DNA from: Paragyromitra xinjiangensis
Lineage: Eukaryota > Ascomycota > Pezizomycetes > Pezizales > Discinaceae
Assembly (NCBI GenBank): GCA_038503065.1
Contig: JBCAMK010000005.1
Coordinates: forward strand, 310,001 to 374,000
Reading direction: 5' to 3'
DNA length: 64,000 nucleotides
The stretch's first letter is position 1, and each line of letters starts with the position of its first letter. Made by a program: the position numbers and the translations under genes. The notes below the pieces were generated by a model. The model saw only the letters and a list, made by a program, of their open reading frames with translations. It was not told the origin of the DNA and did not search any database. Shown piece after piece: positions 11,231-25,943 of this stretch.

Positions 11231-14200
11231 ATCATAATGTTGGGGATTGGAGCTGAAACGACGTACAGCTCTTACGGTTTATCGTCCTGGCCTTTAGCTC
11301 ATGCGAACTTTATTTGTGTGATGTGGATAATGCTTATAATACTGGTTCATGTTTGCCCCAGTTGAACTATATTAATGCTGCTTTTCTTCTAGGTTAGTTG
11401 GATCTGTCAAAGGGTTGGTAAGTGGAATTGAACTGACGCATATCGTCTGAGTTCAGTTGATTATTTGGTTTCTATAATCTTGCTAGTTTTCCGATACTAG
11501 AGTTACGCGCGTCAATAGTTCCGCCAGGATGCATCTTAAGTCGTGATTGATATTATTGGTATGTTTCATCTATCCCCTCAATTAAGATTAGTGGCGAGGA
11601 ACTTGTATCCGCTTCAGCTGTTTGTATCAAGCTTACTCTTACTCGCATTAGACTTATTACCATGTCTGCGTTCACCGATTGGTACTTCAAACGTCACTGG
11701 CTACAATATCCTATCATATGATCCATAGCAAGCATTGAAAAATTGAGATGGCACCAAATAGCCATCACGGATCTGTCGTAAGTACTCCAGTGGCTGTTTT
11801 GTTGGCTAATAGTAGTTGGCAAAGGGATTCAAAAGAGTTCAGGTCTTCTCTCACTGGGCTTGATCAATCCTTCGAAATTCGTTCGACGCTGTACTAGGTT
11901 ATCTATATTAGGTTATCTAGGCTGCACAGAAACTGAGACTCAATGATCACCAAGTGCACTGCCCACCATGTGGTGAAACATCTTGGGATCTGCCACACTT
12001 TTTCCGGTTTTTGTTTCCTGGTATGGATTTTATCATATTCAGGTATGGATGTATTCCAGATCGCGGTCGTAAGATATATTCAGTGCAGGCTGGACAAAAT
12101 CTAACGCAGTCAATAGGGCTTCAGAATTGACCCAGAGATACTTGAGAACCTAGTTCAGCTTAGCTACCACTAGGAGAGTCATACGAGTCTAAAACGTGAC
12201 TCGGAACCTTCGCTACCTATCTATTGGCAAGCCTAATTGAGATTACCTGGCATATGTCAAAGGTTGGTTATTTATCCTTTGCCGTAGCATGCAAAGCTTG
12301 AGGCGAAACGAAATGAGATTCATACGATACCTGATATGGTTGTCACGGTGAGAGTAAGAAGGAGCAGGTCATCGGTTTGTATTTTTATGGGTGTAAGGGA
12401 ATAGGTCGAGCTGTATCTCCAGCTCTGATCTTCGTATCCTTCTATAAGATTAATGCTTCATATGCTAGTTTAGATACTTTTATCTGCTCTGCAGGCATTG
12501 GGAGAGACTTCGGGGGGCATGAGATGCCTGATATTATGAGTATACCAGAGGTGAGTAAATGTGGTCCCAACGACATTTCCATGCATAAAGGTCTACGCAG
12601 TGAAATAAGGGTTTATTTCCGACTAATGATAATGTGCAGCCAATTCGAAGCTGGATGTATGGCCTTTAATCATTGCTCCTCCGCACCACTACCGGGTTCC
12701 TTGGTATATCGCCTGGTGAAACATTATCAATTTGTTCGCAATACACAGCACTTTTCTTGCCGCAACAATATGCGATAGGCTGCGGCTTGGGTATCATAGG
12801 CCAGACTTCCTATTACACAGTGCAGAAATAGGTATGAAGCTGCACCCTTGCAAGTTAGATCTCACTACTGACATATTTGCTATAGCTTAACGGGGGTAAC
12901 TGAACTCGGATTGAAGCGCATTTAATGAACCCGTGAAATCTAGTGATGGCTCGATCGAGCAGACTGATGATGATTTAGACCTTTTTCCTCGTGGCTCACA
13001 AAAGTAATCTTTCCGCTTGTTCGCAATTCGCAGTTTCTGCACAGTGCAAAGACTGTTGCTTTAGAAAAGCAAGAAAGGGTGCGGAAAAGTTTTTATGCCC
13101 GAGATCCGTTCAACCGAGCGTGGATATTGAAAATACGTGTTAGAAAATAAATTACAGGGTCTGCAGTAACTATATGGCATAGGTATTATCATTGCTGAAA
13201 GAACTTTAGCAATCTTTAGCCCCCAGACTAACTCTTGGCAAGAACAGTAATAATTAGGCGGTTCAATGTCCTACCGTTGTAGGAGAGTATTCAACTACCC
13301 AAGCAGATTGGCCTGGGCTGGCGCGGCAGCTATTATTGTGGTTCCCACACATGGGCCTTCCTCGAGGTTATGTATACCCTTACGTTAATTATTAACGAGC
13401 CAGAATAGTTGCTACCATGGTATTCTTGTTCTTGGGACAAGACATAAGTCCGGGAGCCTACAAAATAGGAGGTGGCCCGCTTTATATCGCACTAAGCGCC
13501 TCGGGCATAGCGATTAATGGGATTTAACCTTTGGAGCTACTGGGTGCTGCGGCAAGCGCATGGCTTGGAACCATGCACATCATTAATTTCCACTGAAATG
13601 GTGTATACAAGGTAGCTCACCCCGCTGGCTAAGCATTCGAGCTATGGACTGATAGGGATCGAAGCAGATTGGCCTGGCCTTCTCAGAATCGTGGCGTCTG
13701 TGGTCGTTTTTGATTACTCGAAGACAGACGTCTCTTCCAAAGTTAATAGTAGCCGTATTAGTGGCTTTGGTAGCATTCCGCTCAATATTCAAATCCTATC
13801 AATAATTTTGCCCGCACAACGGCTGCTCGACCAGCAGGAATATGTTCATAAGTTGCTACTGACGGTTGATAGAACTGATGTGAGATCTTAAGTACGCTTC
13901 AAGTAGCGCTCTCTGCATAGCTTAAAAAATATGGCTTTGTCTCCCAATACCTCCGAAAGGTTAGACACTAGGAAATCTTCCTCGCTAGGGCGAAGTAGAA
14001 GGTGCAGTGGAAAGGCTTAGCCAACAACTGGGCTGAAATGTGCCAAAGTCATCGATTGATGTTCGGTACATCTCTGCGCTACCATGTGCTATCGATGTCC
14101 TAGCAACTGGCGAAGTCATATTCTGAACAGACCACTATATGCACTCAGGCTTTGTGCCTCTCTCCTTGCTGCTAAAGGTATGTTGCCGTGTTGGGGTTAT

Positions 14201-17200
14201 ACTGGGGATGTGTCGCTCATTAATCGAAGTTCAGTTTGGTCCGCAGGAACTAAAGAAAACAACGGTGCACGTTCTATTGGTTGACGCACTGAGGGCTGTG
14301 CCAATAGGTCCAAGACTCGGGTTCGAGGAGCGCCCTTCAAACTGCTAGGTATATTAATTCGTGGCTTACAACAAACGATAAATCTTACATTTTGGGTGGC
14401 TCAAATGCCGCTTTGCTAACGACTTTACGTAGTTGCTATTGGCACCCATCTATCATACCGAATTGGTAAAAAGCATAGTTTCTCTCAATCCTGAATACTC
14501 GCAAAGTTAATGGTACTATAACCCCACCTTTCTTCCCGATGCTAGGAAGTATAATCGAGGTATTCTGCTGGCGCTTTGATGGCAACAAGGAAATATCACC
14601 ATATTCATAGGATGATAAGCGATTTCGACAGCCATAGTCAACTAGCTTTTAAAGTTAGGGGTTGCAGCAGCATTACATCGTTGGAATTCTTCAACTCCTC
14701 AGCTCATGAACTTCAAAAAGGGTTCCAGAATATCTCAATCAGTCCTTCCGATGCTGACTCGGTTTGACCCTTGATGGCGGCTTCAACTTTTGATAGCTAT
14801 CAAGTGCGCTAGTGACGCAGGAGCTGATATTTCAGCAGAAATGAGTTTTCATACGGGTTATAGCCCTCACAAGTCTTTCATCTACTGTTAACTTTCTTCT
14901 TTGAGTCAGTCAGAATGACCATCAATGAGAGTACAGAGGAGTGGAGTCACTAGGCCTATTAATGTAGCCGTTGTTGATCATAGCTATCAAAATTACCCTT
15001 CGACCTCATTAACATGCACCACACGGAAGGTGACGTGCTTCAAGAAGCGGTTCTAGCTGTAAGTGGTTTCATAAATTTCGAATCGTCCCGAGGAGAATAT
15101 TTTTGAGGAGTTCAGTTGAAGCAAAACGTGAATACCTGCAACCATTGACCACGATAGGCAAGATATTAGAGTTTCTAGATTTATATACTTCACAGAAGTT
15201 CTATATTTTTGAAAAAAATACCGGAAAAGAGCGGTGGACTACCGCTTAGGTATGCAGTATGCCCAATAATAAATGTTGAAAGTCTACCACCTCTCGGTAG
15301 TGGAATAATGTCGCGTATTAAATCTAGGGGCAAGAGCTACAAAGAATCAATGATTCTATATTGCTACCCACTGAGGGCGGCGAACTTGGCTCAAATACAC
15401 TCCTTTGAACCACCCATATTACCCGGTCACTCAGAGAGAGAGTCCATTTGGTTAGCTGCACTGCCGCTTTGCAGGCCTCGGTGGCTAGGAGGAGAAAGCT
15501 ATTGACCTTGAGATATATTTTGTTTTGGGAAAGACAACGTGAAGCAGAACTTCGAACAACTGCACCGCCATTTCTATGACCATTTGGGTAGGGACTTCAG
15601 GATAAACGAAGGTCAAAAGTAGTATAACTCGGTAAGTACCTTCAGACATCGGCGGTGCTGTGGGCGGCGGCGACGGCTTAAAGTTAATTATTGTAATTTA
15701 GGCCGTTGGATCGATTTCCATATAGAAATCGATATGGGACATCATCCATCGTCCAAACGATGGTCGCCACCCGCATATTTAGGCAGAACTGGCTCGCTCA
15801 GAAATATGGCAGTACAAAATTATAGTACTAAGCGGCACTCCCTAAGCTCTGTGTTCCGCCGATAACTTCCTATTATGAATGATTTTACGGATGCTAGTAC
15901 GAGAATTGCTAGAACAAAGGCCATGGCGCGATCCGAAGTCATTAGCGCCGCGCATTATTTCGCGGAGCAACCTTTTAGAAAGCTTGAGTGCAATGGTGGG
16001 GAGCGGCAACTCAGACTCGTATGCTACTCGTTCGGGCGTACAGCAATATCCCTCATGATCGCCCATCATCAGTTTCTATGGAGAAATGAATTTGTACTGC
16101 CATTAACGAAACAAAAGGGTACAAAGCACAGTTTTTAGATTCCTAATTATCGAAAGGAGGAGACATTCCAATATCGATCTGCGTAACGAACATACTACTA
16201 CTACTACTACTACATATCGAGGATAATACGTCACTGCGGTTATGGAAGAGGCTGTGCCTTCTGAAATAGAGGATACTTTGAACGCCTCGTCTGTGTCGTC
16301 CGGCTAATCAAGCCAGGAATCCACTTGAACCCAAGATCATGGATGTGTATCGTCATGGATATACTTGCGGGAGAACCAAAGTCGGGTACCAGATTCCAGC
16401 CTGATTGGTCTACGGCCAAATACAACGGACGAGTGGCTTCCACTTATGAGCACTAGGCAGTATACTCTAGTATTACCTCCGCGTTCCTTTCGTTGGGATG
16501 GACAGTAATAGTCATTGTCGGTGATTTCTGCTTATTGGGTCACCACTACTTGGCCTATTGTACAGTAGCTCCCAAGTAGGAAGATAAAAGGCTGACCATG
16601 TGAAGTGATTATGAATAACTAAACGTTAGCCTGGGGGCTAATATGGACAGGCTACTAGAGAACCTATTCTCAAGTCTCCAGCACTAGCAGACGGCCAAAC
16701 TGCCATCACAATCGAACTGAAAAACGTTTGAAAATTTACGCCGCGGGTAGAAACTAGAAATTACGCCAAGCCACTCCACTACTCATAACATACATTTTAT
16801 AAGATGATGAGGTAAGTGTGCAATACCGTCTGCAACATTAGACGTCCGTTACGCTTAGTTTTATGATTAGCGAGCCAATATCTTGGGTGATACCACAGGC
16901 CCAGAAGGACAAATTCCTTCCACGCAGAAGCATGAAGAGCCTAAATCAAGTCGGAACATCAGCAGGACTCGCTGTCGAAACTTCGGTTCAAAACTTACGA
17001 AACAAACCTGCGATTCCTGAGGGCTGAATGGCCTAGGGTGGCTATTAGGGCTAATGAAATACAAAAACTGAATGGACATCGACCAGTGCGGGCAGGATGG
17101 CGGCGGGGGTTTGCTCTCAAAAGAATATCCCAAAATCAAACTATTATCGACTTTGCCATTTCACAATAAGCCAAGATTACCATCACTATAGATGGCCGGC

Positions 17201-20200
17201 GCTCCCTGATTAAAATCAAGGAACTGTGTATTCGGGAAGTTATCTAAACAGCAGGATGAATATGGTGGACGGCACATGTTCCGACACCAGTAGACTATTT
17301 CAGATATCATAAAGTCCGGCAACGAAATACCGGCACACCAACTCATCGGGTAGTGATGGAATCAAGACCTTGCACATAGGACACAGACTCATCATAAGAG
17401 GACAAGTCTTGCGATAGACCTCCATCCTAGCTCACACAGATGGTAAATCGTCAGAGCCCACCCTTAGAGCCTTGCAGAAACAAATTCGCTCTGTATCTGG
17501 TACTCAGCCCGATGAGATTAAGAGCTAAAATCTCTTCAAGGCATACATTCACTTCCAACGTGATTCTTCAGGCTAGAGTGCCGCTTACATAACTCGGAAA
17601 AGAGTCATAACAGTGATCGCCAGCGCTGACCACAGGGGATGGCCCCTCGGGTTAGAAAGGCTAATGACCCCTACAATCTCACCCGAGATATTATAATAAA
17701 ACTAAGGGAACACTTGCCAACCAGTAGTGGAATATCACACCACATGGCCTCTGGATTAACTACCGTTACCGGCATGTGAATCGTGGTATGCTGTCTACCA
17801 GACTTCAACCCCCTGCTTTTTAAGAATAACGAACTTCTTATTCGGCCGGCGAAAGCCTGCGGTAGCTTTACCTGCCGTGTAAAATCACAAGTCACAGCAC
17901 ATGTGGAACGCTTTAGCTTGATATGTTTCGTGGCATCTTCGACTATAACTTCCGAAACAAAAGAGGAAATGCAATTTCCGAGAATTTTATGATTGTGTTA
18001 CAAACCGCATTCACGCGTGTCTCTGGCATTGACACAAAATAGCTATACATGCAGAGACCTGCTGAGAGCTATCCATCTGATACCTGTGCAACCACACAGA
18101 AGACATGGTCCTGGGTTCTACTGAGGATGGTTTGGCTCAAGTGTACGCAAGACCTAGATCCTCCAGAGAGTGAACGCAGCTGCATGCGGGCTTTCCGACA
18201 TGCGAAAAGCTAATTCGTACTATTTATGTTGTTTGGGTCTAACCTTCACCCCGCACGAAACATGGCGGTCACACATGCCATCAAATATGACTTATAAAGG
18301 AAAACGGCTATTGTGGCAAAGAGACCTCATAGCCAGTGACAGCCTATGTCTGGCGCAGAGACTTGAGGTCATCGTTGTGCAGAGCTGCTTGGCTGTGGAC
18401 AATATGCTAGCGCGGTGAAGGCTGCTAAGTTCGTAAGCTCTGGCAAATATTGTTGAAGCGACCGTACTCGACGGAATGAGAGAAGAGGCTCCGACATATT
18501 TATCGAATTGAAAATGCCTGGAGAGTAGCCGCATATAGTAGCTATTTACCTATCCTCACATGGTAAGGCAACAGAAAACCCTTTTGGGGTAAAAATCCTT
18601 CGGAAAATGGAAAAAACCCCTGGGAGGCAGTTTTACCTCAGCCTGAAGCTTAATCCAACGTACTACCATCAGGTCGTATACGGCTGGTTAATGCGGTATA
18701 AAGTTGCACCTCCGAAGAATATGGTTTTGTAACTGCGCATCGCGACTCTACGTTGCTGCAATGTTTTTTACTGGGCCACACATCTCATGGCGCCAATCGA
18801 TCAGTATAAGGATATTGTGCTAATGGTTCATTTAACGGGCTACCTATTCTCGTTTGTTACCCGACAACTTAGCAAGCGCGATGCTACCCTCCTTATGATT
18901 TAGTGTCTTCATCCGCATTACCTCAGCTTCAGGTTCCGAAGCCCACAGCCTTATTATGGAAGATGGAAGCGGCAGGGCAATACCTAAGTTGGTGTATAGA
19001 TATCTGGATTGAAATATCAACTGAATTACTAGGCGGTGATGGAGCTTTACTAGCAACATAAGACGGGGCTAGTACTTATGATACAAGGCATTCTGTTTAA
19101 TTCATTCGTGTAGCGATATTTCGAGATATTCGTTCCCTAATCGCTATGTTCTTTGTAATCATTTCTATTAAACCAGCACTCCTGTTTTCTCAATCACAAT
19201 CAATGCCCCACGAGGAGGGTGAACACAATCTGCTTCGGCTCAGCCAGATATCAGGCGAAAATAGAGGATCAATGCCATTTTTTATCTTGTATATGGCACT
19301 CAAACATTCATTGACCGGATAATGTACCCACTATCGTTTCTGTAACCTTAAACGGTGAACCTGAGGAATACCTCACCTCTCTATAAGCCGTGTAATATCC
19401 ATTCAGAGCTGAAATGCTGCATCCACCAATACAACGGAGCACAGGCATCAGGGCGAGTATAAATTGATGGCTAGCAAGAACCGTCAAGACAGAGAGACCG
19501 CCTTCAGTTATGGCTAAGGGATCACTCTCGGCAATGGCTCCCGCCCCCTCTTTTACACTGGGCGCAGGCTGACATTTCACCATTCCACGTGTGTACTAGA
19601 TTTCTCCCTAGGAATTAGTAGAATGGAAGTTGGTAAATGATGATGTTTATGATTTGGGATGCTCTCGCAGCATCATGCATGGCTAGATGTACCCTAAGCT
19701 AGAATTTGTTCTGCTAGTATCATGCGGACAGTGTGTCCACTATCGTTGGTACCATGTCAGTCCGGCTTGCTTGTTAAGCAGCTATCACTCGGCAGATTGT
19801 TGCCGCAGCTTTGTACCACATCTCCTGTATTGTGGTCACTTTAAACTAGTCTGGTTTCGGATCGTGGTATCAGCAGACTGTGAAAGGCGACGGCGTTACC
19901 AATATCTTCGGACGATGGTGGTAATGAGGACGGCTGTAAGATGAAAGAAGAGGCAAAAAGCATGATTTGATAGCGAATAAGACCTCGCATATAAGTGACC
20001 CACATCTCTTGTCTTTTTAGTGATATGAACGAACGTTCTGTAGCTGACATTGATGGGCACCGAGGGGCTTTGTAAAGCCCAAGGCAGATTCATTTCAGTG
20101 AGTAGACCCCCTGCACCTTGCGGCACACATAGACATGCCAAACGTAGGACCTTAAATGCTGTACGTCGTTCGATAGTGAACATAGACAGGATCTCTGAAT

Positions 20201-23200
20201 TAAAATGTCCGGTAGCTGCCTGCTCGATGAAAGTGACCGTGTGGCTGAGGCATTACTCCCTCTTGAATGAGCGTTTTGAGCTTTCATGTAGACCGAGAGA
20301 TTGCCGTGTTCTGTAACTAGATTGCGGGCAATACCGCGCAGTTCGAGGTGTACTCAGCCTGCATCTGCTTTAGTCCGGACTTTGGCTTCCTAGTCGTCCA
20401 GTGAATATATAGGGTTTTGCTGGATAGTGCTAAGTAGAACCTGGGATCTCATTGTGGTGAAAGAGGAGAACTCATGTTATACAGATATTGCGGTAGTTTT
20501 GTTCGATATCATTAAGCGATAGCAATTACTAGAATCGTGAAACTGTAGGATGAGCAATTAGGCACCAGCCCGTGCGTTATTCCGACTCAAAGCACTGGTA
20601 GTAAGGTATCCCTTGTTCAATTTCTCTTCCCGTTGCTGGCTCGGTGGAATGGGAAGTCGCCGCCCCCGCATATATCGTTGGTGCATTCTCATATATTCAG
20701 ACCTCTATGGCAACTGTGGGACGTCATAATTTGATATTCGCATTGAAGATCATGGGCGTGGCTAACGGATAGGTCTAAAATATAAGGGATGTATCAGCAC
20801 ACCGCATCAAATGAGGGGAACGCACCTCATCTCTGAAGCGTAATCTGTAAAGCTGATGTACACTATATCCGGAATGGTGGAGTAAAGTTATGCTTTGTAG
20901 CTATTGAAACTTTGCGATGTTACACTCTTCAATTTCAGAGCTCGTACACCTAACAATCTCTAGAACCAACATGGACAAGACGAAGGGGTCACCGTTTCAG
21001 CAGGCTTGAGTAATAATTTGGGTCGCCATAGGTTGTAGTGGAAGCTTTCGGTGATTAATGCCTAATGACATGGGTTGAATGAATGTTGATCTGTGATGGA
21101 TTTGGCTCAAGCCAAATTTGGGTTGTGCTTTTTTCCTCCTGGATGTGGTAGTGAGAGGGTGTTGCTGATGTTGTGAAGTATCTCAATGAAGAGCTATGCA
21201 TGAGCTGGCTATATGCCGGTTTCCATGATATCATCGCCACTAGGCTATCGGCGTCTACCACGATTGGATATGGGTGAAGCAACTCAGCGTTCTCCGTGAG
21301 TATAACCAATTTCGGCCGATGTGATGAGTAAATAAGCACGTGGTGAGAGGTTACTACCGCACGTAACTTAGTATCGCCTGTAGTTACAGATCTTACGGCG
21401 CACACTTGCGAAGGGAGGCTCTGGTTGGAGGGAGGGCAGACGTCTGGCATTGTGATAGCCTCCCTCAATGCTTCACCTCCAAAGATGGCATATGGATGGA
21501 TGGCTGAACGTTCCAGCCGTGAGATTCAACACGAGGGACTGCTCCAGAGAGTGATGTGCCGTACACTGCTTTAATAATCGTGGAAACTTATCTTAGAACC
21601 ACGTCGTGTCAGTTGCCTTCCTCTAGCAGGAACCCCCCAATACTCTTCTGGCACGGATATCGAAGGCAAGTTTCGTACCTGTGAGACCTTCGGGGAGCTA
21701 AACCACCCGTCAACGTGTCCTGCGACCTTAGAGTCCTCTGGCTGGGCGCGGCGCAGACCTTGCGGTAGAAATACAGCTGTTGGCTGCTTGATAATCGTTA
21801 TGTATTCGGTAATTCGTGATTTGGAATCTCATCAAGGGAGGGAAAAGAACTGCCCTGCTGAGCGAAGCATCAGAGCAGTGTGAATAACGGGTGAGCGAGC
21901 TGACGGGAGATTATTTGAGACAATAGGTGTGAGGTAGTGTATTAGTTGCCTGTACTGAGAAGATTGCGCGCTAGTGCCGCTCCGATTCACGCTGAGCAAG
22001 GCTACCTTGATTCGGATGCGGCTCCTTCACTTAACATGTGGTATGGAACACCGAAGTGTGTAAGAGGTCCTAGTCGAGGTGTGGGAGATCTGAATTGTGT
22101 TAGTAGGGCTGTTAAGTTCCATTCAAGCTATTCCACTCTCTACATTTTGGGCTAGGTAGCTGGCAGTGAAGTTCGGTTTGCACAACACTTTGCATCTTGC
22201 TGCTCCATTCTATGTTTATCGTTTTGAGCCTCATTTTGAGCCTCACACTTCTGCATTTTTACCTTGTTTCCTGTCTGCATCAGGACACACCCAATATCGT
22301 TCACCATAAGAGGAAGTCGACTCCCCAGGAATATTTTGCGCTGTCACTGTCCTTGCATCCACCTCTTCCATAGCGGGGTCCGTGGCAAATATCTGGCATC
22401 CTCTGTTGGGTGAATTAAAACACCGAGACGTATTGATTACACTCAAGCCAGGCAAACCACTACATCAGCCTTCATAAGGTTAATTCTGCACAAACGGGTC
22501 GCCACAGAAAGACAGATAATGAGTGTTTGATCTAAGAAGAAGGGCAATAAAGAGAAGCCTGGGGTACGGGACGACCACGGGCAGCAGCGGGAATAACCTC
22601 AAAAGTTCCTTGGATAAAACTTGTGATTCAGTCTCCTCTCTTTCGTATCGCCTCACTTTATACTCCACCAGTCCGCCATTGAGCAACACAATCGGCGAAA
22701 GAGCCCGCTCGGACACCACAGTCTGACCACGAAGAGTGATTTTATGGCATCACAGGCTGCAATCTGGGGAAAATTGTTGAGGCTTCTTGGGCTATACGGT
22801 GTCCAGATGTGAATAAATCTTCAATGGGAAGATCGAAGTTTTAGCATTGTAGCTGCTTCACTCGGCTTTGATACTCTAGTTTCTGTTGTAACTACCGATG
22901 TTAACTTCCTGTTTCCGAACGAACTCACTACGCTCCAGACGATTCTCGTTGCCGAAGCTGCGCTAGCTACGGCCGCTGCTCTCTGATATTCCACCTGGCC
23001 CCGACCCCGCATAATTAGCCAATGTGACGACTCGTAGCTGTTAAGAGACTACAGGACCAGATGCATTTGTTTGCTGCCGGGCTTCGAACGCATCCACACC
23101 ACCCCTATGACCTTTGTCAGACAGAGTCCGTTGGACCGGCAGGGTTTTCATCAGATGGAAGCAGCTTATCCACTGAACGTTTCAGGCTTGAGCGAGATAG

Positions 23201-24239
23201 AACGCCAACAAAATACGCCAATTTAATATGCCATGACATTGGTAAATAAACGTACTAGTAGCTGGATGGTACTGAGCACAGACGGCTAGTATTTTGATAT
23301 ACCAGGCACAGAGGAGTTGCGACACACGATCAATTCTTGAAGCCAGGTGTTGAGCAGACCCATTTACCATCGGGGTTTTTTGGTCTGATGCTTTATGCCG
23401 CCCATGAGGATCTCCTACATTAGTCTTGAGAGCATTGTAAATTTTATCACAGCAAGTAATGGCAAATATGTTCTCGCGGCCCGGTACCTGAATTCAATAA
23501 AGATCGCAGCTACCAAAACCCCTGACGCACCTGAGAAATGGCGGGTACTGCTTAATGATAACGTGTGATCTCAGAGCCCATGCTCTGACACGATAGTACG
23601 GAAAATGCTGCAATATACTCGCTGCTCCGTTGGTTCATATTATTGAAACAAGAGGCTTAGAGCGGCTAATCTCTCGCGACATGCCTATGTGTAAAGAGAG
23701 GTTAGCTAGGGTGTTAGCAACCTAAGGGATCTTCCCCAGTAATTTATGATATTCGCGGTGAGTGTTTAGTGTATAACAAAAACCGTTATTCGGGTAGCTG
23801 GTGTGTCATGACACATGCATGCTGCAGTTACCGAGTTTCTTTTCGCGCTCCCCGTGATTTGAACTCCGGCAGCTGAGATGATGGAGCGTCTAGGGCTAGG
23901 TGGAGGAGAATGATCGAATTCGTTTATCGCACTAGATGCACTAGATGTTAAGTCATGGTGTTTGCATCGCATTCTGCTGGGTTGAGTAGTAAGTTGTATA
24001 ATGCGGACTTGCTTTACCGATATAAGTTGAAGGGTGGTTCGGTCGGGCTCAGGGGCACACTAGAGCAGTTTCTGCCAGTGCCTATGTAGATTAGTGGCGC
24101 AGAGGTGAACGAGAGGTTCAAATACTTCACCGGGCCCATAGAAACGAGAACTCGCATTGTTTGGGCCAGGTGGGCTTTGACGTCTAGGCGCTGGTACTAT
24201 ATGTCGTAGGCATATTTAAGGGACTATATACTGGTGGTG
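11231..24239. other. 13-kb gene desert
   Basis: Composition is even, stops are dense in all six frames, and there is no recognisable domain, no RNA gene and no long tandem array. The only clear simple repeat is (TAC)7 at 16193-16213. A 15-bp word (AGCAGATTGGCCTGG) occurs twice, near 13302 and 13663. The texture is that of very old decayed repeat DNA. Confidence 0.5.
16193..16213. repeat. (TAC)7 microsatellite
   Basis: Seven perfect TAC units inside the gene desert. Confidence 0.9.
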
Positions 24240-25943
24240 CTTCGAAATCAGAAGGAGATATCGGAATGCAACCTACCTATCGGGGGCTGGATTAATAATC
24301 AATGAGGCTCCATGGTACCAGTTACGATATCTAAAAAACGATGAAGCGATATTTAAATCAATCGGAGGTTGAGAAACTGAGTCTGCGGTGGTACTTGAGA
24401 ATCATCTAGAAGCTTTGCCACGCCTTGCGAACAGTAGAGGACCATATTAACGAGACCGTTTCGGGCGGTTCGATATCCTTTCCAAGGTAGGAATCTAAAT
24501 AACTCTTTATGTATCCAGTGTTCGCAACGGGGCAGTCCGTCCGGTTCTGGCCCTAGGACCGAACGGCCTACAGCTTGTAGTCCGTCCCAGCCGGAGCTCC
24601 TAGACGGACTATGGACTACAGAGTAAGGACCACTGACTACCGTCTACCCTATAGGGCCCTGTTGGTGCTCCTTGGCAGCCTTAGCATATTTTTATCGGCC
24701 CCAAATCTTCGGATAACCTCGGTATCTATTGGCATCTGTAAGGTGAGATACTATTAATAGAGTCTAGGCAAGGACCGCGGGGCCCTATAGTTCCACGGTC
24801 ATCTACAGTCCTGCAGACTTTTAACCCTAGACGGACTACATACCATAGTCCGGTCCGGTCCTAGCTTTCTGTAGTCCGTCCATGGGGCCCTACCGTCCGC
24901 CCCGGCCCGTTGCAAACACTGTATGTATCAGTATCCTCATCATCGATCTCAATTTTTTGTCCAAGAAGGTATAACTTGATAATGTGATATTTCGGAACAC
25001 TCAACCCACCTTCTTATACACCGATATCCTATATACATTACCGCGGGAATGTAGTACAAAATCATACCCCGCTTGAAATTCGCTTGACGGGTCTTTAGCA
25101 GATCGGCTATCGGAGTCCAAACTGGTTATTTACCGTGTCACATCCAAAGCCTTCAAGAGAAGATTGAACGTTGTAGGAGTGAGAAAGCTAGGTCAGGCGC
25201 TGCTCGATATATCAGATGCGGAGAACTGGGTAGTCCTCATCGTGGCGGCTCATTAGGTACGGTATCAGAAAGTATATCGGTATGTCAATGGCGTGTAGAG
25301 AATGCAGGGCTTCAGCAAGCTTTTGCTACGGCATCGTAATATAACCTGGGGCTATTGTTTTGCGATGGAAGTTCGTAGGAGGGTTAAAGGTTTGGAGAAA
25401 CGCGGGCTAGGTTTCGGTTACCCTCCCTACCAGGAATAGTACCAATGATAGAAGTGCCAAACTGTTGTCTGAGTGAGGAACATCCCGCTAGAATATCCCA
25501 GCAATTGCTATTAACGAGATGAAAGGAGATAGCGAAAGATGATGTGACATTATTGGGCTCGGATATTCGGGTTTTGCAGGCGCCCACCACCTCTCTATCT
25601 TGCTAGCTGCTGCATGTGTTCCGGTACTACTGTATTACATGCAGGTCTGGCAACCTCCAACCCCAGAACTATTTCCTGTCCAACACCAGCTGCACCTAGT
25701 CAGATTTCTGCTTCTCCTCACTTACTGTTGAGGTCGTCAATGTAATGCTATAGTTGCATATAACAGAGTGCTCTTCCGTTGATTTGACTCCTGGATAGAG
25801 AACAATCGCTACTGACAATACCAACATAGTCTCCAAAACTTCTCAAGCTTCTCAAAGTTAAGCGAAACAGATTCGAAAAGCATTCTTCAAGTAATATCCT
25901 TATATTCTTCAGCTGTAATTGATTGGATACTTAAAATAGTTAG
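24240..25943 (+). repeat. Diverged duplicate of 54800-56374 (upstream flank of gene family copy A)
   Basis: Collinear patches match the region upstream of the ORF at 56375. Examples are AAATTCGCTTG (25078 and 55216 areas), a GGAAACGCGG-like word before TTACCCT, a GAGGAGAT..GAAAGATGATG word (25525 and 55992 areas), TGGGCTCGGATAT followed by GGGTTTTGCA, and TGTT(C)CGGTACTA. The MITE at 24516-24921 is present only in this copy. The flank probably holds the promoter of the 25944 ORF. Confidence 0.65.
24516..24921. mobile_element. hAT-type MITE, 406 bp, 8-bp target duplication
   Basis: The ends are CAGTGTTCGCAACGGG and, on the opposite strand, CAGTGTTTGCAACGGG. It is flanked by the exact 8-bp direct repeat TATGTATC (24508-24515 and 24922-24929). 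An 8-bp duplication with a CAGTG end is typical of hAT elements. There is no coding capacity. The inside is packed with GTAGTCCGTCC and its complement AGACGGACTAC, so the element is largely self-complementary. Confidence 0.9.
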
